This document shows positions 43,978-52,742 of a DNA stretch of 64,000 nucleotides, one piece after another (within the stretch, counting starts at the first letter, position 1; each line of letters begins with the position of its first letter). The DNA is from an uncultured Burkholderiaceae bacterium (lineage in GTDB: Bacteria > Pseudomonadota > Gammaproteobacteria > Burkholderiales > Burkholderiaceae). The DNA is taken from contig CALMPB010000368.1 in NCBI GenBank assembly GCA_937871985.1, positions 1-64,000 of the forward strand. Direction: 5' to 3'. Below the pieces are notes generated by a model. It saw only the letters and a list, made by a program, of their open reading frames with translations. It did not search any database and had not been told where the DNA came from. The position numbers were made by a program, and so were the translations under genes.

Positions 43978-45006
43978 ATGAATCAACTTATACATAGTAT
44001 TTGTCGAAGCGCAGGACTCGGTGTTGCGTTGACTGGAGCCGCATTTGCCGTCCACGCGGAAACGCTGAATTTTAGCGGGTACCCGGGAACCATTGGCGCC
44101 AACATGAATAAAGCCTTTATCGAAACCTTCGATAAAGGCACAACCGTCAAGTATGTCGAATCATGGGATAGCGCACGCTTCACACGGATGCAGGCAAACC
44201 GCGCCCATCCCAAAGAGGATGTGGTTACCTTCACCGACCTGACCTTGCCTCTGGTTGCGGCCGCCGGCCTGCTCGATCCACTGAACGCCAAGGAAATCCC
44301 CGAACTCGCCGATATCGACCCGGCTGTTCTTGCCAAGGGCAATACGGGGGTCGCTTATGGATACGGATGCCAGGGAATCCTGTACAACGCAAAATACGTC
44401 AAAAAGCAGATCACATCATGGAGCGATCTGCTGCGCGATGACCTCAAAGGCCATGTTTCCGCGCCCAACGTCGCATATTCCATGGTCTTCAACGTGCTGG
44501 ACGCCCTGGCCAGAACCCAGGGCGGCAGTATCGAAAACCCTCAAAAGGGCATGGAGTTGTATCGCCAGATCCGCACTTCCGGCCCAGGCCTTTGGGATAG
44601 CGAGAACATAGCGGTAGGGTGGCTGAAAACCGGCGAAATCTGGGTAACTCCCTATCACAGCGGCAATGCGCTTACCTTGGCGACCGATCCCGACCTCAAG
44701 GATCTGCGATTTGTCGCGCCCAAAGAGGGCGCCTATTACGCGCCTCTGTTGCTGGCCAAGGTCAAGAACGGGCCGGACGGCGGCAAGGTCGCCGATAAAT
44801 TCATCAACCACGCGCTTAGCGTGCCAAGCCAGGAAATGTATGCCCAGTTGAATCACCTGAGGCCGGCGAACACGAAAGCAAAGGTCCCCGCGGATGCCGA
44901 GGCCGCATGCCCGACAGCCAGCAAACTGAACAAGATCGATGTCGATTACATGAACCAAAACCGGTCGAAAATCATCGACCAGTGGAATCAGGTTGTCAAT
45001 CGTTGA
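43978..45006 (+). CDS. ABC transporter substrate-binding protein (spermidine/putrescine type)
   Basis: 342 residues. The signal peptide ends at about AVHAE (residue 28). The mature protein has the type II periplasmic fold of the PotD group (LNFSGYPGTIGANMNKAFIE, RMQANRAHPKEDVVTFTDL, YGYGCQGILYN). It is the receptor for the PotABC-like proteins encoded upstream. GTAGGGGGAG before the ATG is a fair ribosome-binding site. The ligand is unknown; position between a Rieske oxygenase and Mo-hydroxylase subunits points to the pathway substrate. Confidence 0.92.
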   Translation: MNQLIHSICRSAGLGVALTGAAFAVHAETLNFSGYPGTIGANMNKAFIETFDKGTTVKYVESWDSARFTRMQANRAHPKEDVVTFTDLTLPLVAAAGLLDPLNAKEIPELADIDPAVLAKGNTGVAYGYGCQGILYNAKYVKKQITSWSDLLRDDLKGHVSAPNVAYSMVFNVLDALARTQGGSIENPQKGMELYRQIRTSGPGLWDSENIAVGWLKTGEIWVTPYHSGNALTLATDPDLKDLRFVAPKEGAYYAPLLLAKVKNGPDGGKVADKFINHALSVPSQEMYAQLNHLRPANTKAKVPADAEAACPTASKLNKIDVDYMNQNRSKIIDQWNQVVNR

Positions 45007-45019
45007 TGCGCGGCGCCCC

Positions 45020-45046
45020 GGTGCGGGTTGGATGCCCACTCGCACC
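45020..45046. other. Intercistronic hairpin between binding protein and 2Fe-2S subunit genes
   Basis: GGTGCGGGT and ACTCGCACC pair with one mismatch around 9 nt in the 93-bp gap. There is no T-run. It may protect mRNA ends or partly terminate, setting different levels for the importer and the Mo-hydroxylase subunits. Confidence 0.35.
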
Positions 45047-45099
45047 GCAAGGTTAACAAGCCCTGGCGCCGATCGATCCAAATAGGCAGGTATTTGATC

Positions 45100-45585
45100 A
45101 TGTTGAAGCTTTCAATAAATGTGAACGGAGTGCGCCGCGAAGCGGAAATGGAAGACCGAACCTTGCTGGTGACGGCGCTGCGCAATCATTTTGGATTGAC
45201 CGGCACGCATATAGGCTGCGACACGGCTCAATGCGGAGCATGCACCGTACGCCTCAATGGCCACGCCATCAAATCCTGTTCGATACTGGCGGCGCAGGCA
45301 AACGGCGGAGAGATTCAGACCATCGAAAGCCTCGCCAGCGAGAACGAACCATTGCATCCCATGCAGCAGGCATTCAACGAATGCTTCGCACTGCAATGCG
45401 GGTACTGTACCCCCGGCATGATTATGACGGCTGTCGATCTTGTGGAAGAACGGCCCGGGATCAGCCGCAAGGAAATAGCAGCCAGCATAGGCGGCAATCT
45501 CTGCCGCTGCACGGGCTATGACAGCATTCTCGACGCGATCGAGCTTGGCGGGAAGTATCTCCAGCAACAGCGGGAGGAATCCTGA
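45100..45585 (+). CDS. Molybdenum hydroxylase small subunit, [2Fe-2S] (CoxS-like)
   Basis: 161 residues, full length for this family. The plant-type cluster uses C40, C45, C48 and C60 (GCDTAQCGACTV). The second cluster uses C100, C103, C135 and C137 (CGYCTPGM and CRCTGY). It passes electrons from the molybdenum site to the FAD subunit. GGCAGG lies upstream of the ATG at 45100. It should partner the large subunit encoded on the opposite strand at 36481-38799. Confidence 0.94.
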   Translation: MLKLSINVNGVRREAEMEDRTLLVTALRNHFGLTGTHIGCDTAQCGACTVRLNGHAIKSCSILAAQANGGEIQTIESLASENEPLHPMQQAFNECFALQCGYCTPGMIMTAVDLVEERPGISRKEIAASIGGNLCRCTGYDSILDAIELGGKYLQQQREES

Positions 45586-45586
45586 T

Positions 45587-46411
45587 ATGTACACATATCC
45601 ATGCAATTACCATCGCCCGCAAAAGCTCGCCGAAGCGCTCGAACTGATAAGCCGGCTGCCCGACGGCAAGTTTCTGGCCGGAGGGCAAACACTGATCCAG
45701 GCCATGAAGCTGCGCCTGGCCGCGCCAACCGATTTAATCGACCTCCAGGCGATCGAAGAACTGAAAGGCATTGTCCAGGACGGCCAAGGGCTGCGAATCG
45801 GCGCAATGTGCCGGCATGCGGAAGTCAGCCGCTCATCGCTCGTTCGTACGCATAACCCCGCGCTGGCAAGTCTGGCATCGGGTATAGGCGATCGCCAGGT
45901 TCGCCATCAGGGCACGATCGGCGGTTCGGTTGCCAATAACGATCCGGCCGCCGACTATCCCTCCGCAATCATGGCCTTGGGCGCGACCGTCATTACCAAT
46001 CGGCGCTCCATTCAAGCCGACGATTTCTTTGTCGATATGTACACGACAGCCCTGGAAGAAGGTGAATTGATTCTGGCGTTTTCCATTCCCGACCCGATTC
46101 GGGCCGGCTATGCCAAGTTTCCGAGCCCCGCGTCGGGCTTCGCCCTGACCGGGGTTTTCGTGGCCGAATTTCCCGGATACGTGCGTGTCGCCGCGACCGG
46201 CGCCGGATCGCACGTTTTCCGCATCCCTGAAATGGAACAGGCGCTGACGGCGGCATTCCGCACGGCATCGCTCGACCCCATCAGCCTCAACCCCGAAGCA
46301 TTTCAGCTTAGCGAGGATCTGCACGCAAGCGCCGCGTATCGATCCAGGCTATGCACGATTATGGCGAAGAGGGCGGTGGAGTATGCGCTTGAGCATGGCA
46401 TGCGGAAATAG
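45587..46411 (+). CDS. Molybdenum hydroxylase medium subunit, FAD-binding (CoxM-like)
   Basis: 274 residues. FAD-binding motifs are AGGQTLIQAMKLRLA and TIGGSVANNDPAADYPSAIMAL. The C-terminal CO-dehydrogenase flavoprotein domain includes VRVAATGAGSHVFRIPEME. The start has GGGAGGA upstream and follows the small-subunit stop by 1 bp. It completes the three-subunit hydroxylase. Confidence 0.94.
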   Translation: MYTYPCNYHRPQKLAEALELISRLPDGKFLAGGQTLIQAMKLRLAAPTDLIDLQAIEELKGIVQDGQGLRIGAMCRHAEVSRSSLVRTHNPALASLASGIGDRQVRHQGTIGGSVANNDPAADYPSAIMALGATVITNRRSIQADDFFVDMYTTALEEGELILAFSIPDPIRAGYAKFPSPASGFALTGVFVAEFPGYVRVAATGAGSHVFRIPEMEQALTAAFRTASLDPISLNPEAFQLSEDLHASAAYRSRLCTIMAKRAVEYALEHGMRK

Positions 46412-46461
46412 CGGCATCTTATAGATTGACCTTTTGGGTTTTTGAAACGAGGAGAATTCAC

Positions 46462-46956
46462 ATGTCCATTGACAGATTTAAAACCCTGAAGGGGGGCACA
46501 CCAGAAGAGCGGCTGGCGGAGATGGGATACCAATTGCCCCAGCGACGCAAACCCGTCGGCAACTACGTGGGCGCTGTCAGCACCGCAGACAAGCTGGTGT
46601 ACGTGGCGGGACACGGGCCTTTCAATGGGGCCCAGCAAACTCATAGGGGCAAGCTAGGCAAGGATATCTCGATCGAGGAGGGCAAAGCGGCTGCCCGTAC
46701 GACCATAATCAGTGCGTTGAGCACATTGAAGGGCGAAATTGGCGAGCTCAGCCGCGTCAAGCGCATCGTGCGTGTATACGGCATGATCAACTGTACCCCT
46801 GACTTCGAACGCCAACCTGAAGTGCTGGATGGAGCCTCGGACTTATTGACCTCCATTTTTGGCGAAGCGGGGGTTCATGCTCGATGCGCGGTAGGTTTTG
46901 TATCGCTGCCGTTCGGCATGCCGATCGAAATCGAAGCCGTGGTCGAGCTGATCTGA
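46462..46956 (+). CDS. RidA family protein
   Basis: 164 residues of the longer YjgF/UK114-like subgroup (GNYVGAVSTADKLVYVAGHGP near residues 31-51). The C-terminal HARCAVGFVSLPFGMPIEIE includes the Arg that RidA enzymes use to bind the carboxylate of 2-imino acids. Such proteins hydrolyse enamines/imines to keto acids and ammonia. In this operon it would suit deamination of a ring-cleavage product of an N-containing ring. GAGGAGAATTCAC precedes the ATG. Confidence 0.9.
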   Translation: MSIDRFKTLKGGTPEERLAEMGYQLPQRRKPVGNYVGAVSTADKLVYVAGHGPFNGAQQTHRGKLGKDISIEEGKAAARTTIISALSTLKGEIGELSRVKRIVRVYGMINCTPDFERQPEVLDGASDLLTSIFGEAGVHARCAVGFVSLPFGMPIEIEAVVELI

Positions 46957-46987
46957 GTTCGATCTCTATTTTTGGCGATCAAATCAC

Positions 46988-47743
46988 ATGGAACAGCAAT
47001 TCCTCGGCAGGCACGCGCTGGTTACCGGCTCCACCCAAGGCATCGGCTTTGCCATCGCAAAGACACTGGCGGCGCGCGGCGCAGCCGTTACCTTGAACTA
47101 TCCCCATGCACAAATGCGTGAGCTTGCGGATCAAGCGGTCAATTCAATCCGTGCAAGTGGAGGTACCGCCAGCGCGGTGTGCGCCGACGTCCGTTCGCTC
47201 GACGACATCCGCCGACTCTTCGACGAGGCCGAATCCCGACATGGACCTTTGCATTTCGTCGTATCCAATGTGGGCGGAACAGGCGGCTTTCACAAAATCG
47301 AAGAAATCGACGAGGCGCTTTGGGATCAAACCATTTCCCTTACCGCCAAAAGCATGTTCTTCGTCATGAAAGAGGCCGGCCGGAGAGTGCTTGACCATGG
47401 CCGGATCGTCGGGATCTCTTCGACCACCGTTCATGCACCTTATCCAGGCGTTGCGGCGTATGCCGGCGCCAAAGCCGCGGTGGAGATCTACTGTAAAACG
47501 CTAGCCAAGGAAGTCGGGCACAGGTTCGTTACGGTAAATTGCATTGCCCCAGGCCTGACCATGACCGAAGGCGTCGGTATTTACGGAGTCACACCCGAGC
47601 GGATCGAATATCTGAAAGGCATCGCCCCCATGGGACGTCTAGCAGACGCCCAGGACATCGCCGATTCCGTCATGATGGTACTGTCGGACGATGCGCATTG
47701 GGTAACGGCACAGATCATCGCCGCCAGCGGCGGCATGTCCTGA
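46988..47743 (+). CDS. Short-chain dehydrogenase/reductase
   Basis: 251 residues of the classical SDR family. The cofactor motif is TGSTQGIGFAIAKTLA, the active site is S-x12-YAGAK (GISSTTVHAPYPGVAAYAGAK), and the tail is AQIIAASGGMS. It oxidises or reduces a hydroxyl/keto group of a pathway intermediate; the substrate is unknown. It is the last gene of the plus-strand operon, 31 bp after RidA. Confidence 0.92.
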   Translation: MEQQFLGRHALVTGSTQGIGFAIAKTLAARGAAVTLNYPHAQMRELADQAVNSIRASGGTASAVCADVRSLDDIRRLFDEAESRHGPLHFVVSNVGGTGGFHKIEEIDEALWDQTISLTAKSMFFVMKEAGRRVLDHGRIVGISSTTVHAPYPGVAAYAGAKAAVEIYCKTLAKEVGHRFVTVNCIAPGLTMTEGVGIYGVTPERIEYLKGIAPMGRLADAQDIADSVMMVLSDDAHWVTAQIIAASGGMS

Positions 47744-47829
47744 ACGGTTGCCAATCAGCACTGCCACGCGGATCCGTCACGGTTGCATAGAGGCAAATGC
47801 ACGATAGACGCGCATACCCGGCACGGGGT

Positions 47830-48723
47830 TTACAAGTCGATGCGCATCAAATCCTGCGCAAGCCTGAGTTCGCCCTTGTAGCTTTTGCGGATGTCGCGCG
47901 CCACTTCGTCCAGCCTCTCCGGCCCCATCAAATCGACGGGCAGGTGATTCTTGGCCGCACGCTTGATGACGGGGCTGGTTGAATCGTAATGGCCGAAATG
48001 CGTGGCCACCAGGCTTTTCACCTGGGCCTTGGCCGCGATCTCGCCCAACTGCAGCGGGCTGGTATGTGCGTAGGTGCCGACGCCGGACTTGGCGCGATGC
48101 TCCAGGAAGGACTCCGGAAATGTGCATTCGTGGATCAACAAATCGGCGTCCTGAGCAAGACGGATCATGGATTCGCACGGCGCCGTATCGCCGCTGAAGG
48201 CGACGACCTTGCCCTCAGCCTCGAAGCGGATGCCGAAGCAGTCCGTGATTTCGGTGGGGATGTGATCGACCAAATCAATGTAGACCTTTACATCCTCGTC
48301 TTCGTACATGAGGCCCGGCGCCACTTCCATCACCTCGGGGCGCACCGCCTGAATATTTTTCCGGCGCGTGGGGTAGGAGGCGCGAGCCTGGATATCGATG
48401 CGGAAGGCGCCGTTCTCGAAGGAATGGTCGACAAAATCCTGAATGCCGCGAGGGCCGAACACCTTGAGTTTTCCTTCGCGGTTGAAAACCCAACTGGACA
48501 GCACGAAGAACGGCAGGCCGCAGACATGGTCGTAATGCAGATGGCTCAAGAACACCCACGGCACATCGGCTGGGTTGATATTGGCCTTGACCATCTGGCG
48601 GGTGGATCCCTCGCCGCAGTCGAACAGATAGTTTTTTCCGTTGTCCAGCGTAACGAGAATGGAGGATTGAGCCCGATCCGGGTCGGGTAGCGCCGCGCCT
48701 GTTCCAAGCATGGTGATTTTCAA
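47830..48723 (-). CDS. MBL-fold hydrolase, RNase Z/arylsulfatase-like
   Basis: 297 residues starting at a TTG (48723) with AGGAG 7 nt upstream; an ATG at 48708 lies too close to the fold (MLGTGAALPDPDRAQ) and an ATG at 48783 gives an atypical extension. The metallo-beta-lactamase metal motif is SHLHYDH, with further ligands expected in GDTAPCE and ATHFGHYD. RNase Z-like members include catabolic lactonases and esterases as well as tRNA processing enzymes; the catabolic setting favours a small-molecule hydrolase. Its promoter region carries operator A shared with two other units of this cluster. Confidence 0.85.
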   Translation of the reverse strand: MKITMLGTGAALPDPDRAQSSILVTLDNGKNYLFDCGEGSTRQMVKANINPADVPWVFLSHLHYDHVCGLPFFVLSSWVFNREGKLKVFGPRGIQDFVDHSFENGAFRIDIQARASYPTRRKNIQAVRPEVMEVAPGLMYEDEDVKVYIDLVDHIPTEITDCFGIRFEAEGKVVAFSGDTAPCESMIRLAQDADLLIHECTFPESFLEHRAKSGVGTYAHTSPLQLGEIAAKAQVKSLVATHFGHYDSTSPVIKRAAKNHLPVDLMGPERLDEVARDIRKSYKGELRLAQDLMRIDL

Positions 48724-48853
48724 GATAAAGCTCCTTGCACAATTGAATGCCGATAAGAAACTGCCAATGCGATTCAGCGTCACGGCAAGCCTTTCATGAG
48801 GGCGGCCTGCTGCTTGCTCAATGACGTCTCGGTAGTTTTCGCTTATTAAATAA

Positions 48854-48877
48854 TAAAATTCGGTTTTTAAGACTTTA
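48854..48877. promoter_or_regulatory. Operator A, TAAAAT-N12-ACTTTA
   Basis: A 24-bp site with near-symmetric arms (one mismatch) and the spacer core GTTTTTA, 131 bp before the MBL hydrolase start. It is the weakest of three matching sites (see 56191-56214 and 57834-57857). Read on the minus strand, the TAAAGT could serve as a -10 element. Confidence 0.6.
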
Positions 48878-48930
48878 TAAATCGAACTTCGATGAAAATA
48901 TGAAACACCCCCTTGATCAATCCGACGCGG

Positions 48931-49746
48931 TCACCGCCCAAGTCCGGCGTCGGGCCGGTCGCCGCCACGCTCGAGGAGCGTGAACTCGTTCCGGATGCAA
49001 AGGTACTTGGCCGGATACAGAACACGAGCCGCGTACACGATCTCGGCCCGGGCATTCCTGGCCACCCGCACGACCCGTACAACCGGCATTCCGATATCGA
49101 TGCGCAACTGCTTTGCCGCCATGGCATCGGCGACCCGCACAGTAAGGGTTTGTTCGGCAGAATGCAGCTCGTGCGAAAAATGAAGCCGGAGAGCGGGCAA
49201 TACAGGCTTCGACTCGAACTCGGCCCTCTTTTGCGCTACCAGCCGTTCAGCCACATGGACCGTGCTGATGCTGTACGGAACACCGTCGGACCAGTTCACG
49301 CGCGTCGCCCACCAGAAAATCCCTGCCTGACGAGCGCCGACCAACTGCTCGGGCAAGGCTCCACTTCCCGAACCCAGCTCGGTGAACTCCACATTCAATT
49401 GTTCGATATGCCCGACCAATGAATCCCAATCGGTAGGCAACATCAGCCAGTGACCTTTGGACGCATCGCCAATCACGAAAGTGCCTTTGCCGCGGATGCG
49501 TTCGATCAGGCCCTCCCGGGCCAGCTCGTCCAGCGCCGCGCGTACGGTAGCGCGCGACACACCGTATTCGATCGCCAATTCGTGCAAGGCGGGAATGCAG
49601 GAGCCCACCGGCCACTCGCCCCGCTCGAGCCGGGCCCGCAAGGTATACGTGACTCTCAGCGATAAAGGCAGCCGGGATTGCTCTTTGAGCGTCGAGCTGA
49701 TTCCGCTGGTCATGCCCTCGGTGAAGCCGGAAAGTTGCAGCGTCAT
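48931..49746 (-). CDS. GntR family regulator, HutC/UTRA type
   Basis: 271 residues. The winged helix (residues about 25-95) contains IEYGVSRATVRAALDELAREG and RGKGTFVIGDASKGH. The UTRA ligand domain fills the rest. It is a paralogue of the regulator at 57899-58666 along the full length. I chose the ATG at 49746, which overlaps the stop of the monooxygenase gene as ATGA; an ATG at 49755 is in frame. It probably controls the surrounding catabolic genes through the TAAAGT-N12-ACTTTA repeats. Confidence 0.92.
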   Translation of the reverse strand: MTLQLSGFTEGMTSGISSTLKEQSRLPLSLRVTYTLRARLERGEWPVGSCIPALHELAIEYGVSRATVRAALDELAREGLIERIRGKGTFVIGDASKGHWLMLPTDWDSLVGHIEQLNVEFTELGSGSGALPEQLVGARQAGIFWWATRVNWSDGVPYSISTVHVAERLVAQKRAEFESKPVLPALRLHFSHELHSAEQTLTVRVADAMAAKQLRIDIGMPVVRVVRVARNARAEIVYAARVLYPAKYLCIRNEFTLLERGGDRPDAGLGR

Positions 49747-51563
49747 GTCGCGCATCCCTGGAGAGGGCCTTCGCCGGAAAAGGCCTTCGCGCTCAAACCT
49801 AGAATGGTGTCGAAGACATCCGACAAAGTTGCCGCTGGATCGGCGGACCGGGATGCCGACCGGAACGCCACGTATCGATCAGGCCGGATCAATACGGCGC
49901 CATCCGGATTTATGCCGCGATGCTTCAGCCAGGCGCCGCGCATATCGATGTAGTCACCTTTCTTTAAGCCTATGCGCAAGGCCTGCAGCGGTATCCCCAG
50001 TGCCGCGGCCACCCGCCTCGCCGCATCCACCCAAGCGTGGCCATCCTCGCCCGCCAGCAGCACGAAGCTGCCGCCCTCCACAAAAGAGCCGATGGGCATC
50101 ATGCGGCCCAAGCGACCGACCATGGCATGGGGCAAAGGGTGTCCCGGCTTCGTGCTGGGCTCGTAAATCAGCACGGGATCCAGGGGCGGACGCTCGACGC
50201 TGCCGTCATCGACAATGGCTCCATGTGCATATGTATAGCCAAACTCGACGTTGTGATGGCGAAAGCCGATGCGCTGCATTGCGATCGCATCGGCCACGGC
50301 CTCGCGCAGCGGCTCGGATGCCGGCGTATCGTCCCATATCATGCGCATTTTCTCCCAGTTCTCTTCCGGCGAATCGTCGTCGGACAAGCCTATGGCTTCG
50401 TCGATGAGGAAATGCTGCATGGCATTGGCCATCGCCAATTCGACATTGCGCTTCGCCACCGGACGGCGCTCCTCCTCGTAGGTATCGAGCAGGCCGTCCC
50501 CCGCCTTGCCTCGCAACACCAAGGCCAGTTTCCAACACAAGTTATACGCATCTTGCACAGCGCTATTCATGCCCAGCCCTCCCGTGGGCGGGTGCGTCTT
50601 GCACGCATCGCCGACCAGAAAAACCTTACCCGCACGATAGCGTTCAGCCAGGAATCCCCCCATGGTCCATTCGCTGATGTGATGGACATCCAGCTTGAGA
50701 TCCTCGATGCCCAACACCGTATGCATGCGCTCCAGCACCTTGGCGTGATCTATGGGCCCGGTCTGGCTTATTGTGTAGCGCGAGTGATAAACCCACTCCT
50801 CCGACTTATTACCCCAGTTCGTCGGCCCCTCTGGCAAAAGCGCGCCACTGGCCCATGAGCCGCCAAAGTCGGGGTTGATCAGGAACCGGGTAAGAACATC
50901 CGTTCCCGTCGCCCAGGGACTTAGATCCGCGGCAAAGTGCACCGAAGTCATCCGCATGGTTTTATCGCCACCGATCATGGCTATGCCCACTTGCTTGCCA
51001 ATGGTCTTGCCACCGTCGGCCGCCAGCAAGTATTTGGCGCGAACCAGGAACTCTTCGCCGCTGCCGCGGTTGCGCACCCGGGCGGTCACACCGTCCCGAT
51101 CCTGGCAAAAATCCAGGAACTCATGAAAATAAAGCAAACCGCCCGGCGTAAGCTTTTCAGCGTGGGCTTTGAGTATCGGTTCAAGATACATCTGCGGATA
51201 GTTTGCCGGACGGCAGGCACTGGCCGCGATATAGTCCGGATCCGTGAACCCGCCGCCCCATGCCTCAACACGCCCAATTTCGCGGCCATGATACGGCGAC
51301 CCACCGCCCAGGCCCGCGTACCAGCCGGCATACCTCATCAACTCGGGCGGCGTGGACACCTTGTAAACAGCCTCGGCTACGCCAAGTTCCGTGAATATCT
51401 CCATGGTGCGCTGATTGATGATATGCGCCTTGGGTTGCGGCGAGGTGCCGGGATAGTAAGTAACCAGCAACGACTCGACACCCAGCTTGGCCAACACCAT
51501 CGAGCACGACAAGCCGGCTACGCCCCCGCCGACGATCAGCACCGGAACTTCAATCTGTTTCAT
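49743..51563 (-). CDS. FAD-dependent aromatic monooxygenase (PheA/TfdB-like)
   Basis: 606 residues, the length of phenol/chlorophenol 2-monooxygenase and MhpA relatives. Motifs: VLIVGGGVAGLSCSMVLA, the DG motif LAADGGKTIGKQVG, and the FAD motif VGDACKTHPPTGGLGMNSAV. The C-terminal thioredoxin-like domain covers the last 170 residues. It ortho-hydroxylates a phenolic substrate with NAD(P)H and O2. The ATG at 51563 has AAAGG 6 nt upstream. It lies next to the ABC importer genes; dienelactone hydrolase and SDR genes follow upstream on the same strand. Confidence 0.9.
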   Translation of the reverse strand: MKQIEVPVLIVGGGVAGLSCSMVLAKLGVESLLVTYYPGTSPQPKAHIINQRTMEIFTELGVAEAVYKVSTPPELMRYAGWYAGLGGGSPYHGREIGRVEAWGGGFTDPDYIAASACRPANYPQMYLEPILKAHAEKLTPGGLLYFHEFLDFCQDRDGVTARVRNRGSGEEFLVRAKYLLAADGGKTIGKQVGIAMIGGDKTMRMTSVHFAADLSPWATGTDVLTRFLINPDFGGSWASGALLPEGPTNWGNKSEEWVYHSRYTISQTGPIDHAKVLERMHTVLGIEDLKLDVHHISEWTMGGFLAERYRAGKVFLVGDACKTHPPTGGLGMNSAVQDAYNLCWKLALVLRGKAGDGLLDTYEEERRPVAKRNVELAMANAMQHFLIDEAIGLSDDDSPEENWEKMRMIWDDTPASEPLREAVADAIAMQRIGFRHHNVEFGYTYAHGAIVDDGSVERPPLDPVLIYEPSTKPGHPLPHAMVGRLGRMMPIGSFVEGGSFVLLAGEDGHAWVDAARRVAAALGIPLQALRIGLKKGDYIDMRGAWLKHRGINPDGAVLIRPDRYVAFRSASRSADPAATLSDVFDTILGLSAKAFSGEGPLQGCAT

Positions 51564-51652
51564 TGCCCGCCTTTCCATATAAAGCCATCAAGGCACCCAT
51601 AACGCCTCATGCCGTGAACGATTGCGACAAAGGTCGAATCCGACATCCCGGG

Positions 51653-52666
51653 CTAGTTTTTCGCTTCATCCCAGATCATCGGCCCGACATCCACGGCCTT
51701 GCTCAGTTCGCCGGTCGCCAGCATGATCTTCTGGGTTCCTTCGATAGCCGCGGTATTGGTCTTCACCGTGAAATACTCCGGCACGCGATCCACCACGGCG
51801 GAAAAATACGCATCCGCGTCCAGTCCCGAAGGCGCTGTATAAATCGCTTTCAACGCCTGAAGCAGCTCACCTCGCTTCGAAGGATCGTGTATCCACGCAT
51901 CGATTTCCTTATGCGCGGCCAAGTATTCCCGCATGGCTTTCGGATGCTTGTCCAGGAAACCCCGTGTCGTCCACCAGGCCTGGCTCATCAGCCCCGTCTC
52001 GGTGGCCCACGCCGGGCACTTCTGTCTAACGCAATCGAGTAAAAGCGCACCTGCTTTTTTCTGCTCGATCATAATGACGGAAGCAAAGACTTCGGTCACG
52101 GCATCCAGTTGCTTGCTTTCCAGCCCGGCCAGGGATTGCCCCCCATTGCTGACGCCCGAATACTTGATCTGGCCCGGCTTGACACCCGCATCTCTGACCA
52201 GCAGTTGTACATAGCGATGGGCGGCGGATCCCAAGCCATATACCCCGACGGTCTTCCCGACCAACCCCTGCATAACCGTCCTGTAATCGGAACCTGGAGG
52301 CGCAATCTGCGCGTCGGCTCTTGCAGCCAAAGCCATGACCGGCTCTTTGGCATTGCCGGTAATGGCCACGGGATCAAAGCCGCGGGCCTTGAAAAGCAGC
52401 ATGTTGTCCGGTGTCGTCATGATGATGTCGACACTGCCCGCTGCCAACGCCGCATTGGCCTGCGGCCCGTTGCTGATGTTCACCAGTTCGACATTCAGCC
52501 CGTGCTTTTTGTAGAAACCGCGCTCGACTCCCAAATACGCGAATAAGCTCGTGATATTTCCAGGGTACACCTGAACCTTGATGGGTTCTGCATGCGCCGC
52601 TTGAGCCCCGAACGCTATTAGTCCGGCAAAAGCAAGCACGGCCGTTCTTTTTGAAATTCCAAGCAT
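51653..52666 (-). CDS. ABC transporter substrate-binding protein (NMT1/SsuA-like), copy 1
   Basis: 337 residues with a signal peptide ending AAHAE (about residue 26). The mature protein starts IKVQVYPGNITSLFAYLGVE, a motif repeated in the binding proteins at 56295-57305 and 59615-60646. Cysteines C212 and C217 (LLDCVRQKCPAW) could form a periplasmic disulfide. It is adjacent to the only permease/ATPase pair in this part of the window and is its natural partner. The ligand is probably an aromatic acid. Confidence 0.92.
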   Translation of the reverse strand: MLGISKRTAVLAFAGLIAFGAQAAHAEPIKVQVYPGNITSLFAYLGVERGFYKKHGLNVELVNISNGPQANAALAAGSVDIIMTTPDNMLLFKARGFDPVAITGNAKEPVMALAARADAQIAPPGSDYRTVMQGLVGKTVGVYGLGSAAHRYVQLLVRDAGVKPGQIKYSGVSNGGQSLAGLESKQLDAVTEVFASVIMIEQKKAGALLLDCVRQKCPAWATETGLMSQAWWTTRGFLDKHPKAMREYLAAHKEIDAWIHDPSKRGELLQALKAIYTAPSGLDADAYFSAVVDRVPEYFTVKTNTAAIEGTQKIMLATGELSKAVDVGPMIWDEAKN

Positions 52667-52742
52667 CTACTTCTCCATGCATGACGGGTGACGCCAAGCG
52701 GCACGACGAATGCCGCGGCTATTTTTTCGGATATTGCTGGAT

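Noticed and set aside
47830..48723. Assignment of the MBL protein as housekeeping RNase Z
   Set aside because: It has the RNase Z-like fold, but the catabolic neighbours and shared operator favour a small-molecule hydrolase; left as RNase Z-like without a gene name.
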